DNA of 45,351 nucleotides from an uncultured Collinsella sp. (GCA_958403385.1 CATXXC010000019.1:1-45351), one strand, 5' to 3'. Shown: positions 1 through 10,172, counted from the stretch's first letter. The notes: a model not told the origin generated them from the letters alone. Program-made: numbers and translations.

Positions 1-131
1 CCAGACCGGAGGGGCCCCGGGGGCGGGAATCTGGGCGTACACATTTCCTACACATATTTAAAGCCAACTTACGTTTGCCAGCCGTTCTCTACCGCTCACC
101 GAGGGTCTCTTTATAGTGAAGCGTCATATGG

Positions 132-1532
132 CTAAAGCTGATAGGCTCCCTTAGCCAAGGCACAGCCGGCATCGAGCAACTCATCGCGCTCCTCCACCGA
201 GAACCCCTCGGCGTATACGCGAACCACCGGTTCGGTCCCGCTGGGGCGGATCAACAGCCAGGTGTCATCCTCGAATGCCAAACGTAAACCATCCATATGG
301 CTTACAGCCTGTGGCGCCTTGCCGCAAATCGATTTGGGATTCATGCCGGGAAGCAGCGTTCGCAGCGATTCGGCGTCTTCGGCCTCAAGGCGCAAATCGC
401 GACGCCCATAGCTCGTCTTACCAAAACTGGCCTCGAGCTGATCGACCAAAACGCCTAACGACGCGCCCGTCTTTGCCATAAGCTCACACAGAATCAGACA
501 AGCAAGGATTCCGTCACGCTCGGGCATATGCGCGGCGATGCCGATACCGCCGGCCTCCTCGCCTCCCATGAGGACGCCGCCCTTCTTCATCTCTGCAGCT
601 ATATATTTGAAACCGACCGGCTTAACGGTCACGCGACAGCCAAGCGCCTCGGCAATGCGGCGCACGAGCGTCGAGCACGAGAGATTGACGACGACACGGC
701 CCTCCAAATTGCGGAATTGAACGAGGTCGCCCAGAACAAGCGCCATGATTTGATGCGGATGTATATATCTACCGCGTTCGTCGACCGCGCCGATACGATC
801 GGCATCGCCGTCGGTCACCAGGCCCGCGCACGCCCCATCCACGACAACCGCACGCTCGCAAGCGTCCACCCATGGCTCAACAGGGTCGGGGCAAATGTCC
901 TCTTGATCGGACGACTCTCCGGCATGAATCTCGTGCACCTCGACGCCTAGCTCCCGCAGCAGGTCGGCAAGATATCCCTGGGCCGCGCCGCCCATGGGGT
1001 CAACCACCACACGCAGGTGAGCGGCTCGAATGGCCTCGGCATCGACAAACGACGCCACCGCCTGCATATAGTCAGGAATAATATCCGCGGTGCGATAGCT
1101 TTCCTCGATCCCCATCGGCTCGGGGGCCATGGTCTCTTCGAGCTCTTCGATGACATCCTGATTGGCCGTCGAGCCATCTCCCATGCGTAGTTTAAGGCAC
1201 AGATACCCCTGCGGATGATGGGACCCCGTCACCATGAGCGCACCGCAGGCCTCGCCGTCATACGCCGCCGCCCACGTAAGGGCGGGAGTCGGGACAGGCC
1301 GAGATGCGAGCACTGCGTCCAATCCGTGAGCGGCAAGCACGCCTGCCGCAAGTTCAGCGAACTCGCGCGCCTGCGGCCGGGTGTCGAACCCTATATATAC
1401 CGTTTTGCCGGGATTGATCTTTTGCCACAACTCGCCGACGGCATCGGCAATGCGGGCAACGTTGTCGGCAGTGAAGTCCTCATCGACGCGAGCGCGCCAA
1501 CCGTCAGTTCCAAAATGAATTATCGCGCACAC
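132..1532 (-). CDS. Phosphoglucomutase/phosphomannomutase family protein
   Basis: Alpha-D-phosphohexomutase, interconverting hexose-1- and hexose-6-phosphates to feed cell-envelope and glycogen precursors; cytoplasmic. The start is placed at GTG 1532, giving VCAIIHFGTDGWRAR, because GAGGTG lies about 9 nt upstream; the frame stays open further upstream but that stretch does not look like the family. Visible motifs, in order: N-terminal FGTDGWRA, phosphoserine loop TGSHHPQGY, metal loop DGDADRIGA, sugar-binding GGEEAGG, and phosphate-binding RPSGTEPVVRVYAE near the C-terminus. Length of about 466 aa is normal. The residues after the phosphoserine loop (YLCLK) differ from the usual YNGxK. Exact sugar specificity (glucose, mannose or glucosamine) cannot be decided from sequence alone. 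Confidence 0.9.
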   Translation of the reverse strand: MCAIIHFGTDGWRARVDEDFTADNVARIADAVGELWQKINPGKTVYIGFDTRPQAREFAELAAGVLAAHGLDAVLASRPVPTPALTWAAAYDGEACGALMVTGSHHPQGYLCLKLRMGDGSTANQDVIEELEETMAPEPMGIEESYRTADIIPDYMQAVASFVDAEAIRAAHLRVVVDPMGGAAQGYLADLLRELGVEVHEIHAGESSDQEDICPDPVEPWVDACERAVVVDGACAGLVTDGDADRIGAVDERGRYIHPHQIMALVLGDLVQFRNLEGRVVVNLSCSTLVRRIAEALGCRVTVKPVGFKYIAAEMKKGGVLMGGEEAGGIGIAAHMPERDGILACLILCELMAKTGASLGVLVDQLEASFGKTSYGRRDLRLEAEDAESLRTLLPGMNPKSICGKAPQAVSHMDGLRLAFEDDTWLLIRPSGTEPVVRVYAEGFSVEERDELLDAGCALAKGAYQL

Positions 1533-1654
1533 GCGCAGACACCTCACAGTGTTTGGATCATGGTACGCGTGAGGTATACCCGCAACACGCACTCGGCAAC
1601 CTGCCGGCACCAGCATTCACCATTTGGGCAAATGCTGGCGAGGACATGCAAGCA

Positions 1655-1686
1655 ATAAAAAAACCGCCCCGGATGGAGCGGTTTTA
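1655..1686 (-). terminator. Rho-independent terminator after the homocysteine methyltransferase
   Basis: Read on the minus strand, AAACCGC and GCGGTTT pair around a short loop and are followed by a run of seven T, a few bases after the methyltransferase stop codon. Confidence 0.85.
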
Positions 1687-1690
1687 CCCT

Positions 1691-2584
1691 TTATATATCG
1701 AGCGCCTCGGCCATCGCTGCCGTAGTGATTGCTGTGGTTCCACAACAACTGCCCACCATTGCGGCGCCGGCATGTCTCCATTCGATGCATGCGCGCGCGA
1801 AAGCTTCGGGGTTCTCGTGCCATACGGGGCCATCCTGAGTCTGGACCGGATCGCCCACGTTGGGACGCACCGTGACGGGAGTAGTCGCCGATGCAACCAT
1901 CCTGGGCACCGCCGCGTTCGCGGCCGCAAGCGAACAGCAATTAACACCAACCGAGTTTGCGCCGTGTTTTTCGGCGTACAAAACGGCTGCCTCGATGTTG
2001 AGGCCATCGCCCAACAGGTCGCCTTTATCGTCAACGACAAAACTCACCAGAACAGGCATGCCATCGGCGGCATCTCGGGCGCCGGCAAGCATGGGCTGCA
2101 AATTACGGATAGACGTCACCGTCTCGATCAGCAGACCGTCAACACCAGCATTGAGCAAGGCGTGCGCCTGTTCGCGCGCAATGCCTCGGATTTCACGATA
2201 CTCGGCAGAGTCCTCGGCAAACCACTCAATACCGATCGGGCCCATCGAGCCCAGCAGCAGCTGAGGGTGCGCCTGGCGGGCATCGTCGACAGCCCCGCGA
2301 TTGACCTCCGCCACGGACGGCGCAATCTGGTCGTGCTTGAGGGCATAGCTCGATGCCTGAAAGGTGTTGGTAATGAGCACCTGCGCGCCGGCGGCGACAT
2401 ACAAGCGATGGATACGAGAAACGGTCTGCGGCTCTGCCAGATTCCAAAACGCCGGTGGAATGTCGGCGGCATCGTACTCACTCAACAGAACACTGCCCAT
2501 GGGACCCTGCGCCAACAAGGTCTCGCTCGACAAGCGGCGCGTAAGTTCCTCGGCACCAAAGCGGTTGTAATAACTCGTATCCAT
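1691..2584 (-). CDS. Homocysteine S-methyltransferase family protein
   Basis: A 297-aa single-domain zinc-dependent homocysteine S-methyltransferase (MmuM/YagD-like, pfam02574 type). It would transfer a methyl group from S-methylmethionine or a related donor to homocysteine to make methionine. Seen: an N-terminal LLAQGPMGSVL segment and ITNTFQAS, the first zinc cysteine in VGVNCCS, and the C-terminal cysteine pair in GSCCGTT, which together form the Cys3 zinc site. It starts 10 nt after the stop of the DtxR/MntR-type regulator gene, so the two are probably one operon. Family assignment is firm; the methyl donor is not determined. Confidence 0.88.
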   Translation of the reverse strand: MDTSYYNRFGAEELTRRLSSETLLAQGPMGSVLLSEYDAADIPPAFWNLAEPQTVSRIHRLYVAAGAQVLITNTFQASSYALKHDQIAPSVAEVNRGAVDDARQAHPQLLLGSMGPIGIEWFAEDSAEYREIRGIAREQAHALLNAGVDGLLIETVTSIRNLQPMLAGARDAADGMPVLVSFVVDDKGDLLGDGLNIEAAVLYAEKHGANSVGVNCCSLAAANAAVPRMVASATTPVTVRPNVGDPVQTQDGPVWHENPEAFARACIEWRHAGAAMVGSCCGTTAITTAAMAEALDI

Positions 2585-2594
2585 ATATATCCCG

Positions 2595-3017
2595 CTATTC
2601 CTCGACGCTGATTCCCTGCTTTTCGAGATAGGCGAGCCAGCGGTTCATCGTGTCCTCGGAAAGCGCATGCTCCATCATGCAGGCCTCGGAATCGGCTCGC
2701 TCAAATTCGACACCGAGCTCCTGAACCAAAAACGTGCGGATGAGGCGATGACGGTACCAGATAGCCGTACCAACCTCGCGGCCGCGATCGGTCAGGACTA
2801 CCTTGCCGTAGTGCGATTGCTCGACAAGTTCGGATGCCTTGAGCGCCGAAACCGCTTTATTGACCGATGCCTTGGAGACGCCAAGACGCTGCGCGATGTC
2901 GACCGATCGCACGCCGTTGGTTTCCCCCTCTTCGCTTTCAATGCGAACCATGCACTCCAAGTAGTCTTCGTTCGCCACCGTCAGATGTAGTTCGCGCGAG
3001 CTATTTGTCGTATCCAT
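2595..3017 (-). CDS. DtxR/MntR-family metal-dependent transcriptional regulator
   Basis: A 140-aa winged-helix repressor with a dimerisation/metal domain. The start is placed at ATG 3017 (MDTTNSSRELH), preceded by GGAAG at proper spacing, instead of an in-frame ATG 21 nt upstream. Residues: HTH region VRSVDIAQRLGVSKASVNKAVSAL; metal ligands NEDYLE (Asp and Glu as in MntR) and EACMMEH (Cys, Glu, His as in DtxR/IdeR), so the site mixes manganese-type and iron-type ligands. It is co-transcribed with a zinc-dependent homocysteine methyltransferase and divergent from pepT. The palindrome at 3072-3089 is a candidate operator. Which metal it senses is unknown. Confidence 0.9.
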   Translation of the reverse strand: MDTTNSSRELHLTVANEDYLECMVRIESEEGETNGVRSVDIAQRLGVSKASVNKAVSALKASELVEQSHYGKVVLTDRGREVGTAIWYRHRLIRTFLVQELGVEFERADSEACMMEHALSEDTMNRWLAYLEKQGISVEE

Positions 3018-3071
3018 GATCTTCCGTCCCTTCTGCATTCAATGGCTGATTCTACCCCATCCAAGCGTCGT

Positions 3072-3089
3072 GGTATGCCGTGGCATACC
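3072..3089. promoter_or_regulatory. Perfect 18-bp palindrome, candidate operator
   Basis: GGTATGCC-GT-GGCATACC lies between the divergent regulator and pepT genes. Its right end is 4 bp from an extended -10 (TGCTAGAGT, 3091-3099) for pepT. It also covers the position where a -35 would lie for a TAGAAT -10 (3049-3054, minus strand) of the regulator. Binding by the DtxR-type protein is an inference. Confidence 0.55.
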
Positions 3090-3090
3090 G

Positions 3091-3099
3091 TGCTAGAGT
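3091..3099 (+). promoter_or_regulatory. Extended -10 element for pepT
   Basis: TGC-TAGAGT is an extended -10 match about 39 nt upstream of the pepT ATG. No good -35 is seen; the 18-bp palindrome occupies that position. Confidence 0.45.
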
Positions 3100-3137
3100 T
3101 CTTGTTGCACACGACGACCAAGATTGGAGCGGTCTTT

Positions 3138-4385
3138 ATGGAAAACACCACCACGAGCCCCGATGTCCTCGAACGCTTTTTGCGCTACGTCCAGATCAAC
3201 ACGCAGTCCGAGGATGCAAACTGCGACCAGGTACCCTCGAGCGCCGTTCAGTTTGACCTTGCCAACGTGCTGGCTGAAGAGCTGCGCGAGCTTGGTGCGG
3301 AAGATGCCCACGTGACCGAGCACGCCTATGTCTGCGCGCATATCCCCGCAAGTGCGGGCGCTGAGGACAAGCCCGCCCTGGGCCTGATCGCCCATCTCGA
3401 CACCACCGAAGTTGCACCGGGCGCCGGCGTGAAGCCGCACATCGTGCACTACGAAGGCGGCGACCTGGTCTGCGGCACGGTTGACGGTAAACCCGTTGCC
3501 ATGAGTACCGCCAAGCTTCCCGCCCTGAATGACCTCGCGGGTGAGGACCTGGTCTGCAGCGACGGCACCACGCTGCTGGGCGCAGACGACAAGGCAGGCG
3601 TCGCCGAGATCATGTCGCTTGTCGCGCGTATCGCTCAGGACCCTTCTCTGCCCCATCCCGCACTCGGCATTTGCTTCTGCCCTGACGAGGAGATCGGCCA
3701 CGGAGCCGAGCTGTTGGATATCGATACCTTTGGCTGCAAGTACGCCTACACGGTCGACGGCGGTCCCGTTGGCGAGCTGGAATGGGAGTGCTTTAACGCC
3801 GCCGAGGCAACCGTTCGCTTTGAGGGCCAATCCATCCATCCCGGTGACGCCAAAGGCCGCATGGTCAACGCGGGCAATCTGTTCTGCGACTTCAATGCCC
3901 TGCTCCCCTACGAGCAGCGTCCGGAATACACCGAGGGCTACGAGGGCTTCTATCACCTTGAGGGCGTGTCTGCAACCGTCGACCACGCTACGGCGCGCTA
4001 TATCGTTCGCGACCACGACGCGGCAAAGTTCCAGCAGAAGCTCGAGCTGATGGATGCCGCCGCAGCACTGCTCAACCAGCGCCTGGGCGAAGAGCGCGTG
4101 ACGGTCGAGATCAAGCAGCAGTACCGCAACATGGCCGAGATCGTGCGTGACTACCCCGAGCTTATCGATGTCGCCAAGGAAGCCTACCTTGCCTGCGGCA
4201 TTGAGCCCCAGGTGCTGCCGATTCGCGGTGGTACTGACGGTGCGCAGCTGTCGTTCCGCGGCTTGCCCTGCCCCAACCTTTCCACGGGCGGCTACTGCTA
4301 CCATGGCGTTAACGAGTTTGTCCCGGTCAGCTCGCTCGTCAAGATGACCGACGTCCTCCAGGAACTCGTCGCCCGCTTCGCATAA
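3138..4385 (+). CDS. pepT: Peptidase T (tripeptide aminopeptidase)
   Basis: A zinc-dependent M20B tripeptidase releasing the N-terminal residue of tripeptides in the cytoplasm. ATG 3138 (MENTTTSPDVLERFLRYV) is chosen because a GGAG ribosome site precedes it and homologous sequence begins there; the open frame upstream overlaps the promoter. Length of 415 aa fits the family. Di-zinc ligands and catalytic residues are visible: HLDT, LLGADDKAG, DEEIGHGAE, TVDGG and a C-terminal YCYHGVNE histidine, plus RGGTDGAQLSF. It stands alone, with its own -10 and a strong terminator. Confidence 0.95.
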   Translation: MENTTTSPDVLERFLRYVQINTQSEDANCDQVPSSAVQFDLANVLAEELRELGAEDAHVTEHAYVCAHIPASAGAEDKPALGLIAHLDTTEVAPGAGVKPHIVHYEGGDLVCGTVDGKPVAMSTAKLPALNDLAGEDLVCSDGTTLLGADDKAGVAEIMSLVARIAQDPSLPHPALGICFCPDEEIGHGAELLDIDTFGCKYAYTVDGGPVGELEWECFNAAEATVRFEGQSIHPGDAKGRMVNAGNLFCDFNALLPYEQRPEYTEGYEGFYHLEGVSATVDHATARYIVRDHDAAKFQQKLELMDAAAALLNQRLGEERVTVEIKQQYRNMAEIVRDYPELIDVAKEAYLACGIEPQVLPIRGGTDGAQLSFRGLPCPNLSTGGYCYHGVNEFVPVSSLVKMTDVLQELVARFA

Positions 4386-4411
4386 GCCTAGCTGCACAAC
4401 CCTAAAAGACG

Positions 4412-4449
4412 AATCGCCCCGTCCTCACCAGAGAACGGGGCGATTTTTT
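4412..4449 (+). terminator. Rho-independent terminator after pepT
   Basis: AATCGCCCCGT pairs with ACGGGGCGATT and is followed directly by a T-run on the plus strand, 26 nt after the pepT stop. Confidence 0.93.
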
Positions 4450-4491
4450 GCTGCAATGAGGACAAGTTGACGCGCGCCAGCCTCTTGACGC

Positions 4492-4786
4492 AAGGAGTGT
4501 CCCCAACTGCCGGCACATAAGGAACGTTCCCAAGTGCCAAATGCCGCAAGAGTGTCCCCTTTGACTAGTCGTTTAAGAACGTCCCCAATGACTACCCAAC
4601 GAATAGTCCGGACCAAGGCAACGCCGATGTTTTGGCAACGACAGCGAAAACCCGCCAGAGCGAGCAAGGTGCCTTGAAACAAGGCGGCATTGATCTTTTG
4701 ATCATGCCGCCGAAGTTGAAAGGCAGATTGCCGCTCTGGCGGGTTTGCAGCGTCAACTGGTTACGCGGGCTGGTAAGCCCGCGTAA
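4492..4786. repeat. Composite structured intergenic repeat, copy A
   Basis: This non-coding block fills the gap between pepT and the LCP gene. It holds a GGAGTGTCCCC/GGAACGTTCCC tandem pair (4492-4538), a one-armed remnant of the 20-bp hairpin repeat (4575-4594), and then a 170-nt structured core (4617-4786). In the core, GCCGATGTTTTGGC is followed by helix P1 (4648-4662 with 4732-4746, 15 perfect pairs). P1 encloses helix P2 (4683-4711, loop TTTT, one bulged T), and helix P3 follows (4761-4771 with 4776-4786). P3 ends 2 nt from the LCP stop codon on the minus strand. Copy D at 33361-33530 is nearly identical and the same length. Whether it acts as RNA and on which strand is not known. Confidence 0.8.
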
Positions 4787-4788
4787 CT

Positions 4789-6024
4789 CTAGTAGTTGGC
4801 TTCGTAGCCGTTGCCGTCGCCGGTGGGCTCTTCGTAGTAGTCCGAATCGCTCGAATCGCCTGAGTCATCGGAATCGTCAGAGCTGACCGATGAGGTTGCG
4901 GTACCGTTTGCGTAGTCGTCAGACGTGTTGTTGTTCAGGTCGCCGATCGTAGAGCTGGAACCGTCGGAAAGACCCATGGTGTTGGGACCCTTGGGATCCT
5001 TGCCGGCATCGACGCGCTCCATCATTTCCTTGAGCTCGTCCTCGTAGACAAAGACGTAGCTCACACCGTCGATCATGGTGCTGTCGTCGGCATACGAGGG
5101 CAGGTTGGCCGAGTAGATGCCGTCGACATCCATACCGCGCATGGCATTGACCGTAGCCACGATATCCTGAACGCTCATATCGGTCACGAGCATATCGGAC
5201 AGCGAATTAACCAGGCCAAAGATCTTCGTAGCATCGAAGTTATTGAGAATCTGGTTGGCAAGGGCGCCAAGCACCTGACGCTGGTGGCGCATGCGCGTGT
5301 AGTCGCCGTCGGCATAGGTGTAGCGGCAGCGGGCATAGGTAAGGGCGGTGGCGCCGTCCATATGCTGCTGACCAGCGGTAATCTTAATATCCAGGTGCTC
5401 GGGGTCGTCAACATCATCGGTTGCGTTAATGTCGATACCGCCAACCGAATCAATCAGCGCCTGCATACCGTCGAAGCTGACCTCGGCATAGTGGGAAATC
5501 TGAACACCGCACAGCTCGTTGACCGCCTCGACCATGGCCTCGGCGCCGCCAACGGTATGGCAGGCGTTGATCTTCATGGTCTCGCCCTTGTACTCGACCT
5601 TGGTGTCGCGCGGAACGGAAATGAGCGTCGCCTGCTTTTGCGTGGGGTCGATGCGTGCCAGGATAATCGAGTCGGCACGATACGTATCCTCGCCCGGACG
5701 GCCGTCGGTGCCAAGAAGCAGCACGTAGAACGGATCCTTTGCTTCATCGGTGTCAACCAGAACCCGACGCAGATTGTCGGTAATGACATTAGAATCGCCG
5801 AGCTTGCCCATAATGGTGGCAAACCACAGGCCGGCAGCGGTAGTGGCACTCAGCAGCACGCCAAGCACGACAATGAGCGCGACGTGACGAATCGTGTGGC
5901 TACGACGACGTTGACGAGCGCGCTCGGAATAGCGAGCCACGTTATCGCGACTGTAGATCTTGGCCTGCGCACCAGTTGAGGGTCTTCGGGCGGTGGTATC
6001 CGCGAGGGGCTTTTTATTAAACAT
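4789..6024 (-). CDS. LCP (LytR-CpsA-Psr) family cell-wall ligase
   Basis: A membrane-anchored phosphotransferase of the LCP family, which attaches teichoic-acid-like or capsular glycopolymers to peptidoglycan outside the membrane. Start at ATG 6024 (MFNKKPLAD) with AGG upstream; a TTG two codons earlier is less likely. Layout: basic cytoplasmic N-terminus, one membrane helix (HVALIVVLGVLLSATTAAG), then the LCP core with LLLGTDGRPGEDTYRADSI, LISVPRDTKV and YARCRYTYADGDYTRMRHQRQV, which carry the conserved Asp/Arg residues that bind the polyprenyl pyrophosphate head group. The last 60 residues or so are a Ser/Asp/Gly-rich low-complexity tail, probably wall-spanning. It lies 12 nt downstream of murA, so both cell-wall genes are likely co-transcribed. 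Confidence 0.92.
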   Translation of the reverse strand: MFNKKPLADTTARRPSTGAQAKIYSRDNVARYSERARQRRRSHTIRHVALIVVLGVLLSATTAAGLWFATIMGKLGDSNVITDNLRRVLVDTDEAKDPFYVLLLGTDGRPGEDTYRADSIILARIDPTQKQATLISVPRDTKVEYKGETMKINACHTVGGAEAMVEAVNELCGVQISHYAEVSFDGMQALIDSVGGIDINATDDVDDPEHLDIKITAGQQHMDGATALTYARCRYTYADGDYTRMRHQRQVLGALANQILNNFDATKIFGLVNSLSDMLVTDMSVQDIVATVNAMRGMDVDGIYSANLPSYADDSTMIDGVSYVFVYEDELKEMMERVDAGKDPKGPNTMGLSDGSSSTIGDLNNNTSDDYANGTATSSVSSDDSDDSGDSSDSDYYEEPTGDGNGYEANY

Positions 6025-6036
6025 AGGCAACCTGTA

Positions 6037-7320
6037 TTAGTAGATGACGGGATCGGGGACGGTAGCATGCTCGACATGCGCGCCGAGCGCCTGCAGCTTT
6101 TCGACAAACTGCTCGTAGCCGCGCTTGATGTGATGGATGGCCGAAACCTCGGTCGTCCCGTCGGCGATCAAGCCCGCTACGACGAGGGCCGCTCCGCCAC
6201 GCAGATCGGGCGAGGTAACCTGTGCACCCGAGAAGCCCTTGACGCCATGAATCATGGCATGATGGCTCTCGATACGAATGTCGGCACCCATGCGCACCAG
6301 CTCAGAGGCAAACATAAAGCGATTCTCGAAGATGTTTTCGGTAATAACGGAACTGCCGTCGGCAAGGGCGGAGAGCACCATAATCTGCGCCTGCATGTCG
6401 GTCGGGAAACCGGGGAACGGAAGCGTCTGGATATCGACCGGCTTGATACGCTCGGCACGGTTCACATGGACGCCGTCGTCGGTACGCTCGCAATCGATGC
6501 CCATAAGCTCCATCTTCTTGAGAACCATGCCCAAGTGAATGGGGCAAAAACCCGTGACGTCAACACCGCGATCGTCGGCCATCAGCGCACCGGCGACGAT
6601 AAAGGTACCGGCCTCGATGCGGTCGCCCACTACGCGATGGGTAACAGGATGCAGCTCTTCCACGCCCTCGATGGTCACGACGGGCGTACCGGCGCCAACA
6701 ATCTTGGCGCCCATCTCGTTGAGCATGTTAGCGAGATCGACGATCTCGGGCTCGCGGGCGGCATTGTCGATAACCGTGGTACCCTGTGCGCGCACAGAGG
6801 CCATGATGAGGTTCTCGGTCGCACCGACGCTGGCGAACTCGAGCGTGACGGTGGTACCGCGCAGACCTTGGGGCGCATTAGCGTTGATGTAACCGTGGGC
6901 GGTATCGAACTCAACGCCCAGGGCCTCAAGACCAAGAATGTGCATATCGATCTTGCGAGCACCCAGGTTGCAGCCGCCCGGCATGGCAATTTTGGCGCGA
7001 TGGAAGCGACCCAGCAGGGGTCCCATGACGGCGGTGGAAGCACGCATCTTGGCAACGAGCTCGTAGGGGGCCTCCCAAGAATCGACCTGAGAGGTATCAA
7101 TCTCGAGCGTGTGCTCGTCGAGAACATCGATCGTAGCGCCCATGCCCTTGAGCACCTTGCCCATCACGTGGACATCGGAAATATCGGGCACGTTCTGCAG
7201 CGTCGTCTTGCCCGGCGCCAGAAGCGTTGCCGCCATGAGTTTGAGTGCGGAGTTCTTGGCGCCCGAAACGGGCACGGAGCCTCCGATGGCGTGGCCACCC
7301 TCAACGCGGATAATATCCAA
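6037..7320 (-). CDS. murA: UDP-N-acetylglucosamine 1-carboxyvinyltransferase
   Basis: First committed step of peptidoglycan synthesis: transfers enolpyruvate from PEP to UDP-GlcNAc in the cytoplasm. A 427-aa EPSP-synthase-fold protein. Seen: GAKNSALKL (conserved Lys-Asn pair) near the N-terminus, the catalytic cysteine in MPGGCNLGARKID (the fosfomycin target), and LPFPGFPTDMQAQ. The start codon is TTG at 7320 with AAAGGG six nt upstream. The gap to atpC is only 88 bp and is largely filled by a 15-bp hairpin, leaving little room for a promoter of its own. Confidence 0.97.
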   Translation of the reverse strand: MDIIRVEGGHAIGGSVPVSGAKNSALKLMAATLLAPGKTTLQNVPDISDVHVMGKVLKGMGATIDVLDEHTLEIDTSQVDSWEAPYELVAKMRASTAVMGPLLGRFHRAKIAMPGGCNLGARKIDMHILGLEALGVEFDTAHGYINANAPQGLRGTTVTLEFASVGATENLIMASVRAQGTTVIDNAAREPEIVDLANMLNEMGAKIVGAGTPVVTIEGVEELHPVTHRVVGDRIEAGTFIVAGALMADDRGVDVTGFCPIHLGMVLKKMELMGIDCERTDDGVHVNRAERIKPVDIQTLPFPGFPTDMQAQIMVLSALADGSSVITENIFENRFMFASELVRMGADIRIESHHAMIHGVKGFSGAQVTSPDLRGGAALVVAGLIADGTTEVSAIHHIKRGYEQFVEKLQALGAHVEHATVPDPVIY

Positions 7321-7334
7321 GGTCTACCCTTTCA

Positions 7335-7372
7335 AAAAGCATGCCCGGGATGGCTGGGCCATCCCGGGCATG
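7335..7372 (-). terminator. Hairpin terminator/attenuator between atpC and murA
   Basis: CATGCCCGGGATGGC (7340-7354) pairs perfectly with 7358-7372 around a 3-nt loop and is followed on the minus strand by CTTTTTG. It closes the ATP synthase operon but lies only 20 nt upstream of the murA start, so some read-through into murA is likely. Confidence 0.85.
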
Positions 7373-7408
7373 ATGTGTTCGCAAATGGTCGAACGCTAAA
7401 TCGTTTGA

Positions 7409-7801
7409 CTATTGGGCAAGCTTGAGCTTACACCATGCGATTTCATTATAGAGGTAGGCGCGGCGTGCATCATCCTCCGACAAATTACCCAGCTTCTCTT
7501 CAAAACCTTGAATATCAGCTTTAAGCTTGTCGGCATCGACGGTCGCCAAATCGCAAGCGCGCTCGGCGAGAACGGTCACGACATCGTCCGCAACCTGGGC
7601 ATAGCCGCCGGCCACGGCAAACGTGTGGTCGACAGTGCCCATGGCCTTATCGGAAACGCGAACGTAACCGCGGTCGATCGTGCAGATCTCGCTGGAGTGA
7701 GCAGGCAGAACGCCAAACTCGCCATCCGTGGACGGAATCGACACAAACGCAGCGTCGCCCTCATAGGCGCAGCTCACGGGGCACACGATGCGGATACGCA
7801 T
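7409..7801 (-). CDS. atpC: ATP synthase F1 epsilon subunit
   Basis: Central-stalk subunit that couples rotation and can inhibit ATP hydrolysis. 130 aa: an N-terminal beta-sandwich (MRIRIVCPVS, DGEFGVLPAHSSEICTI, the typical epsilon signature) and a C-terminal helical hairpin (ATVDADKLKADIQGFEEKL). Last gene of the atp operon, 3 nt after atpD and before the terminator hairpin. Confidence 0.93.
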   Translation of the reverse strand: MRIRIVCPVSCAYEGDAAFVSIPSTDGEFGVLPAHSSEICTIDRGYVRVSDKAMGTVDHTFAVAGGYAQVADDVVTVLAERACDLATVDADKLKADIQGFEEKLGNLSEDDARRAYLYNEIAWCKLKLAQ

Positions 7802-7804
7802 AAC

Positions 7805-9258
<1,454 letters not shown>

Positions 9259-9259
<1 letters not shown>

Positions 9260-10167
9260 TACTGTTCCTCCAATGCTGAGGCTCCGCCGACGATCTCGTT
9301 AATCTCGGTCGTGATCGAAGCCTGGCGCACGCGACTATACGTGCGGGTAAGGGTCGAGATGATCGCGGTGGCGTTTTCCGTCGCGGAGTGCATGGCCTTG
9401 CGGCGTGCACCCTGCTCGGCAGCCGCCGAATCGATCAGGGCCTGGTAGATGACCGTCAGGATATAAGACGGCACAAGCTTGCCGAGAACATGCTCGGGAG
9501 AGGGCACGAACTCGAACGTGGACGAGATGCGCTTAGGGGCGTCGGTCTCGTTCTTACGCGGACCGTGGGCCATAGCGATCATCTCGGGATCGAGCGGCAA
9601 CAGATGCTCGACGCGAAGCTCCTGATCCACGCGATTCTTGGCGTGGTGGTAGACAAGCTCGACACGGTCAAGCTCACCGGCACGATACGCATCGCAGATA
9701 TGAGAGGAGATCATGCGGGCCTGATTGAAATCGGGCTCAGAGGAGTTGCCCTCAAAGTGCATGACGACGTTTTCGCGGTCACGGAAATACGTGGCCGGTT
9801 TGCGCCCACACGCGATGATCTCGCACTCGATGCCGTCGTTCGCCCAAGAAGCGGCGAGCTTTTCGGCCGTGCGCTCCACCGTCGTATTGAAACCGCCGGC
9901 AAGGCCGCGGTCCGAGGCAATAACGACAATCAGGCCATGCTTGACGTTCTCATGCTTCTGCAGCATGGGATCGGTGCCCGAACAGGAAGCGTCGCCGGCG
10001 ACCGTCAACATGACGTCGGTCAGCGCCTCCTTATAGGGCTCGGCCTGCTTGGAGCGATCAAGGGCACGACGGATCTTGGCCGTAGAGACCATCTCCATCG
10101 TGCGCGTGATCTGCTTGGTCGTGGTAACCGAGGAGATTCGCTTCTTAATGTCGCGAAGGTTGGCCAT
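9259..10167 (-). CDS. atpG: ATP synthase F1 gamma subunit
   Basis: Rotating central shaft of F1. 302 aa. The N-terminal helix MANLRDIKKRISSVTTTKQITRTMEMVS and the C-terminal helix (MHSATENATAIISTLTRTYSRVRQASITTEINEIVGGASAL) form the coiled-coil axle and are typical. Five nt separate it from atpA; it overlaps atpD by one base. Confidence 0.96.
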
Positions 10168-10172
10168 GGGGC

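Noticed and set aside
1..131. Possible terminator or promoter in the first 131 bases
   Set aside because: A GGGGCCCC palindrome is present near the edge but with no T-run or -35/-10 pair; too close to the window edge to interpret.
3093..4397. Long minus-strand open frame opposite pepT, and similar long plus-strand frames opposite the atp genes, murA, prfA and glpK
   Set aside because: They mirror strongly supported genes on the other strand; high G+C leaves antisense frames open. Their translations show no recognisable domains.
4683..4711. P2 hairpin as a simple Rho-independent terminator
   Set aside because: It is not followed by a T-run on either strand and is enclosed by the longer P1 helix; the repeated, covarying architecture is a better description.
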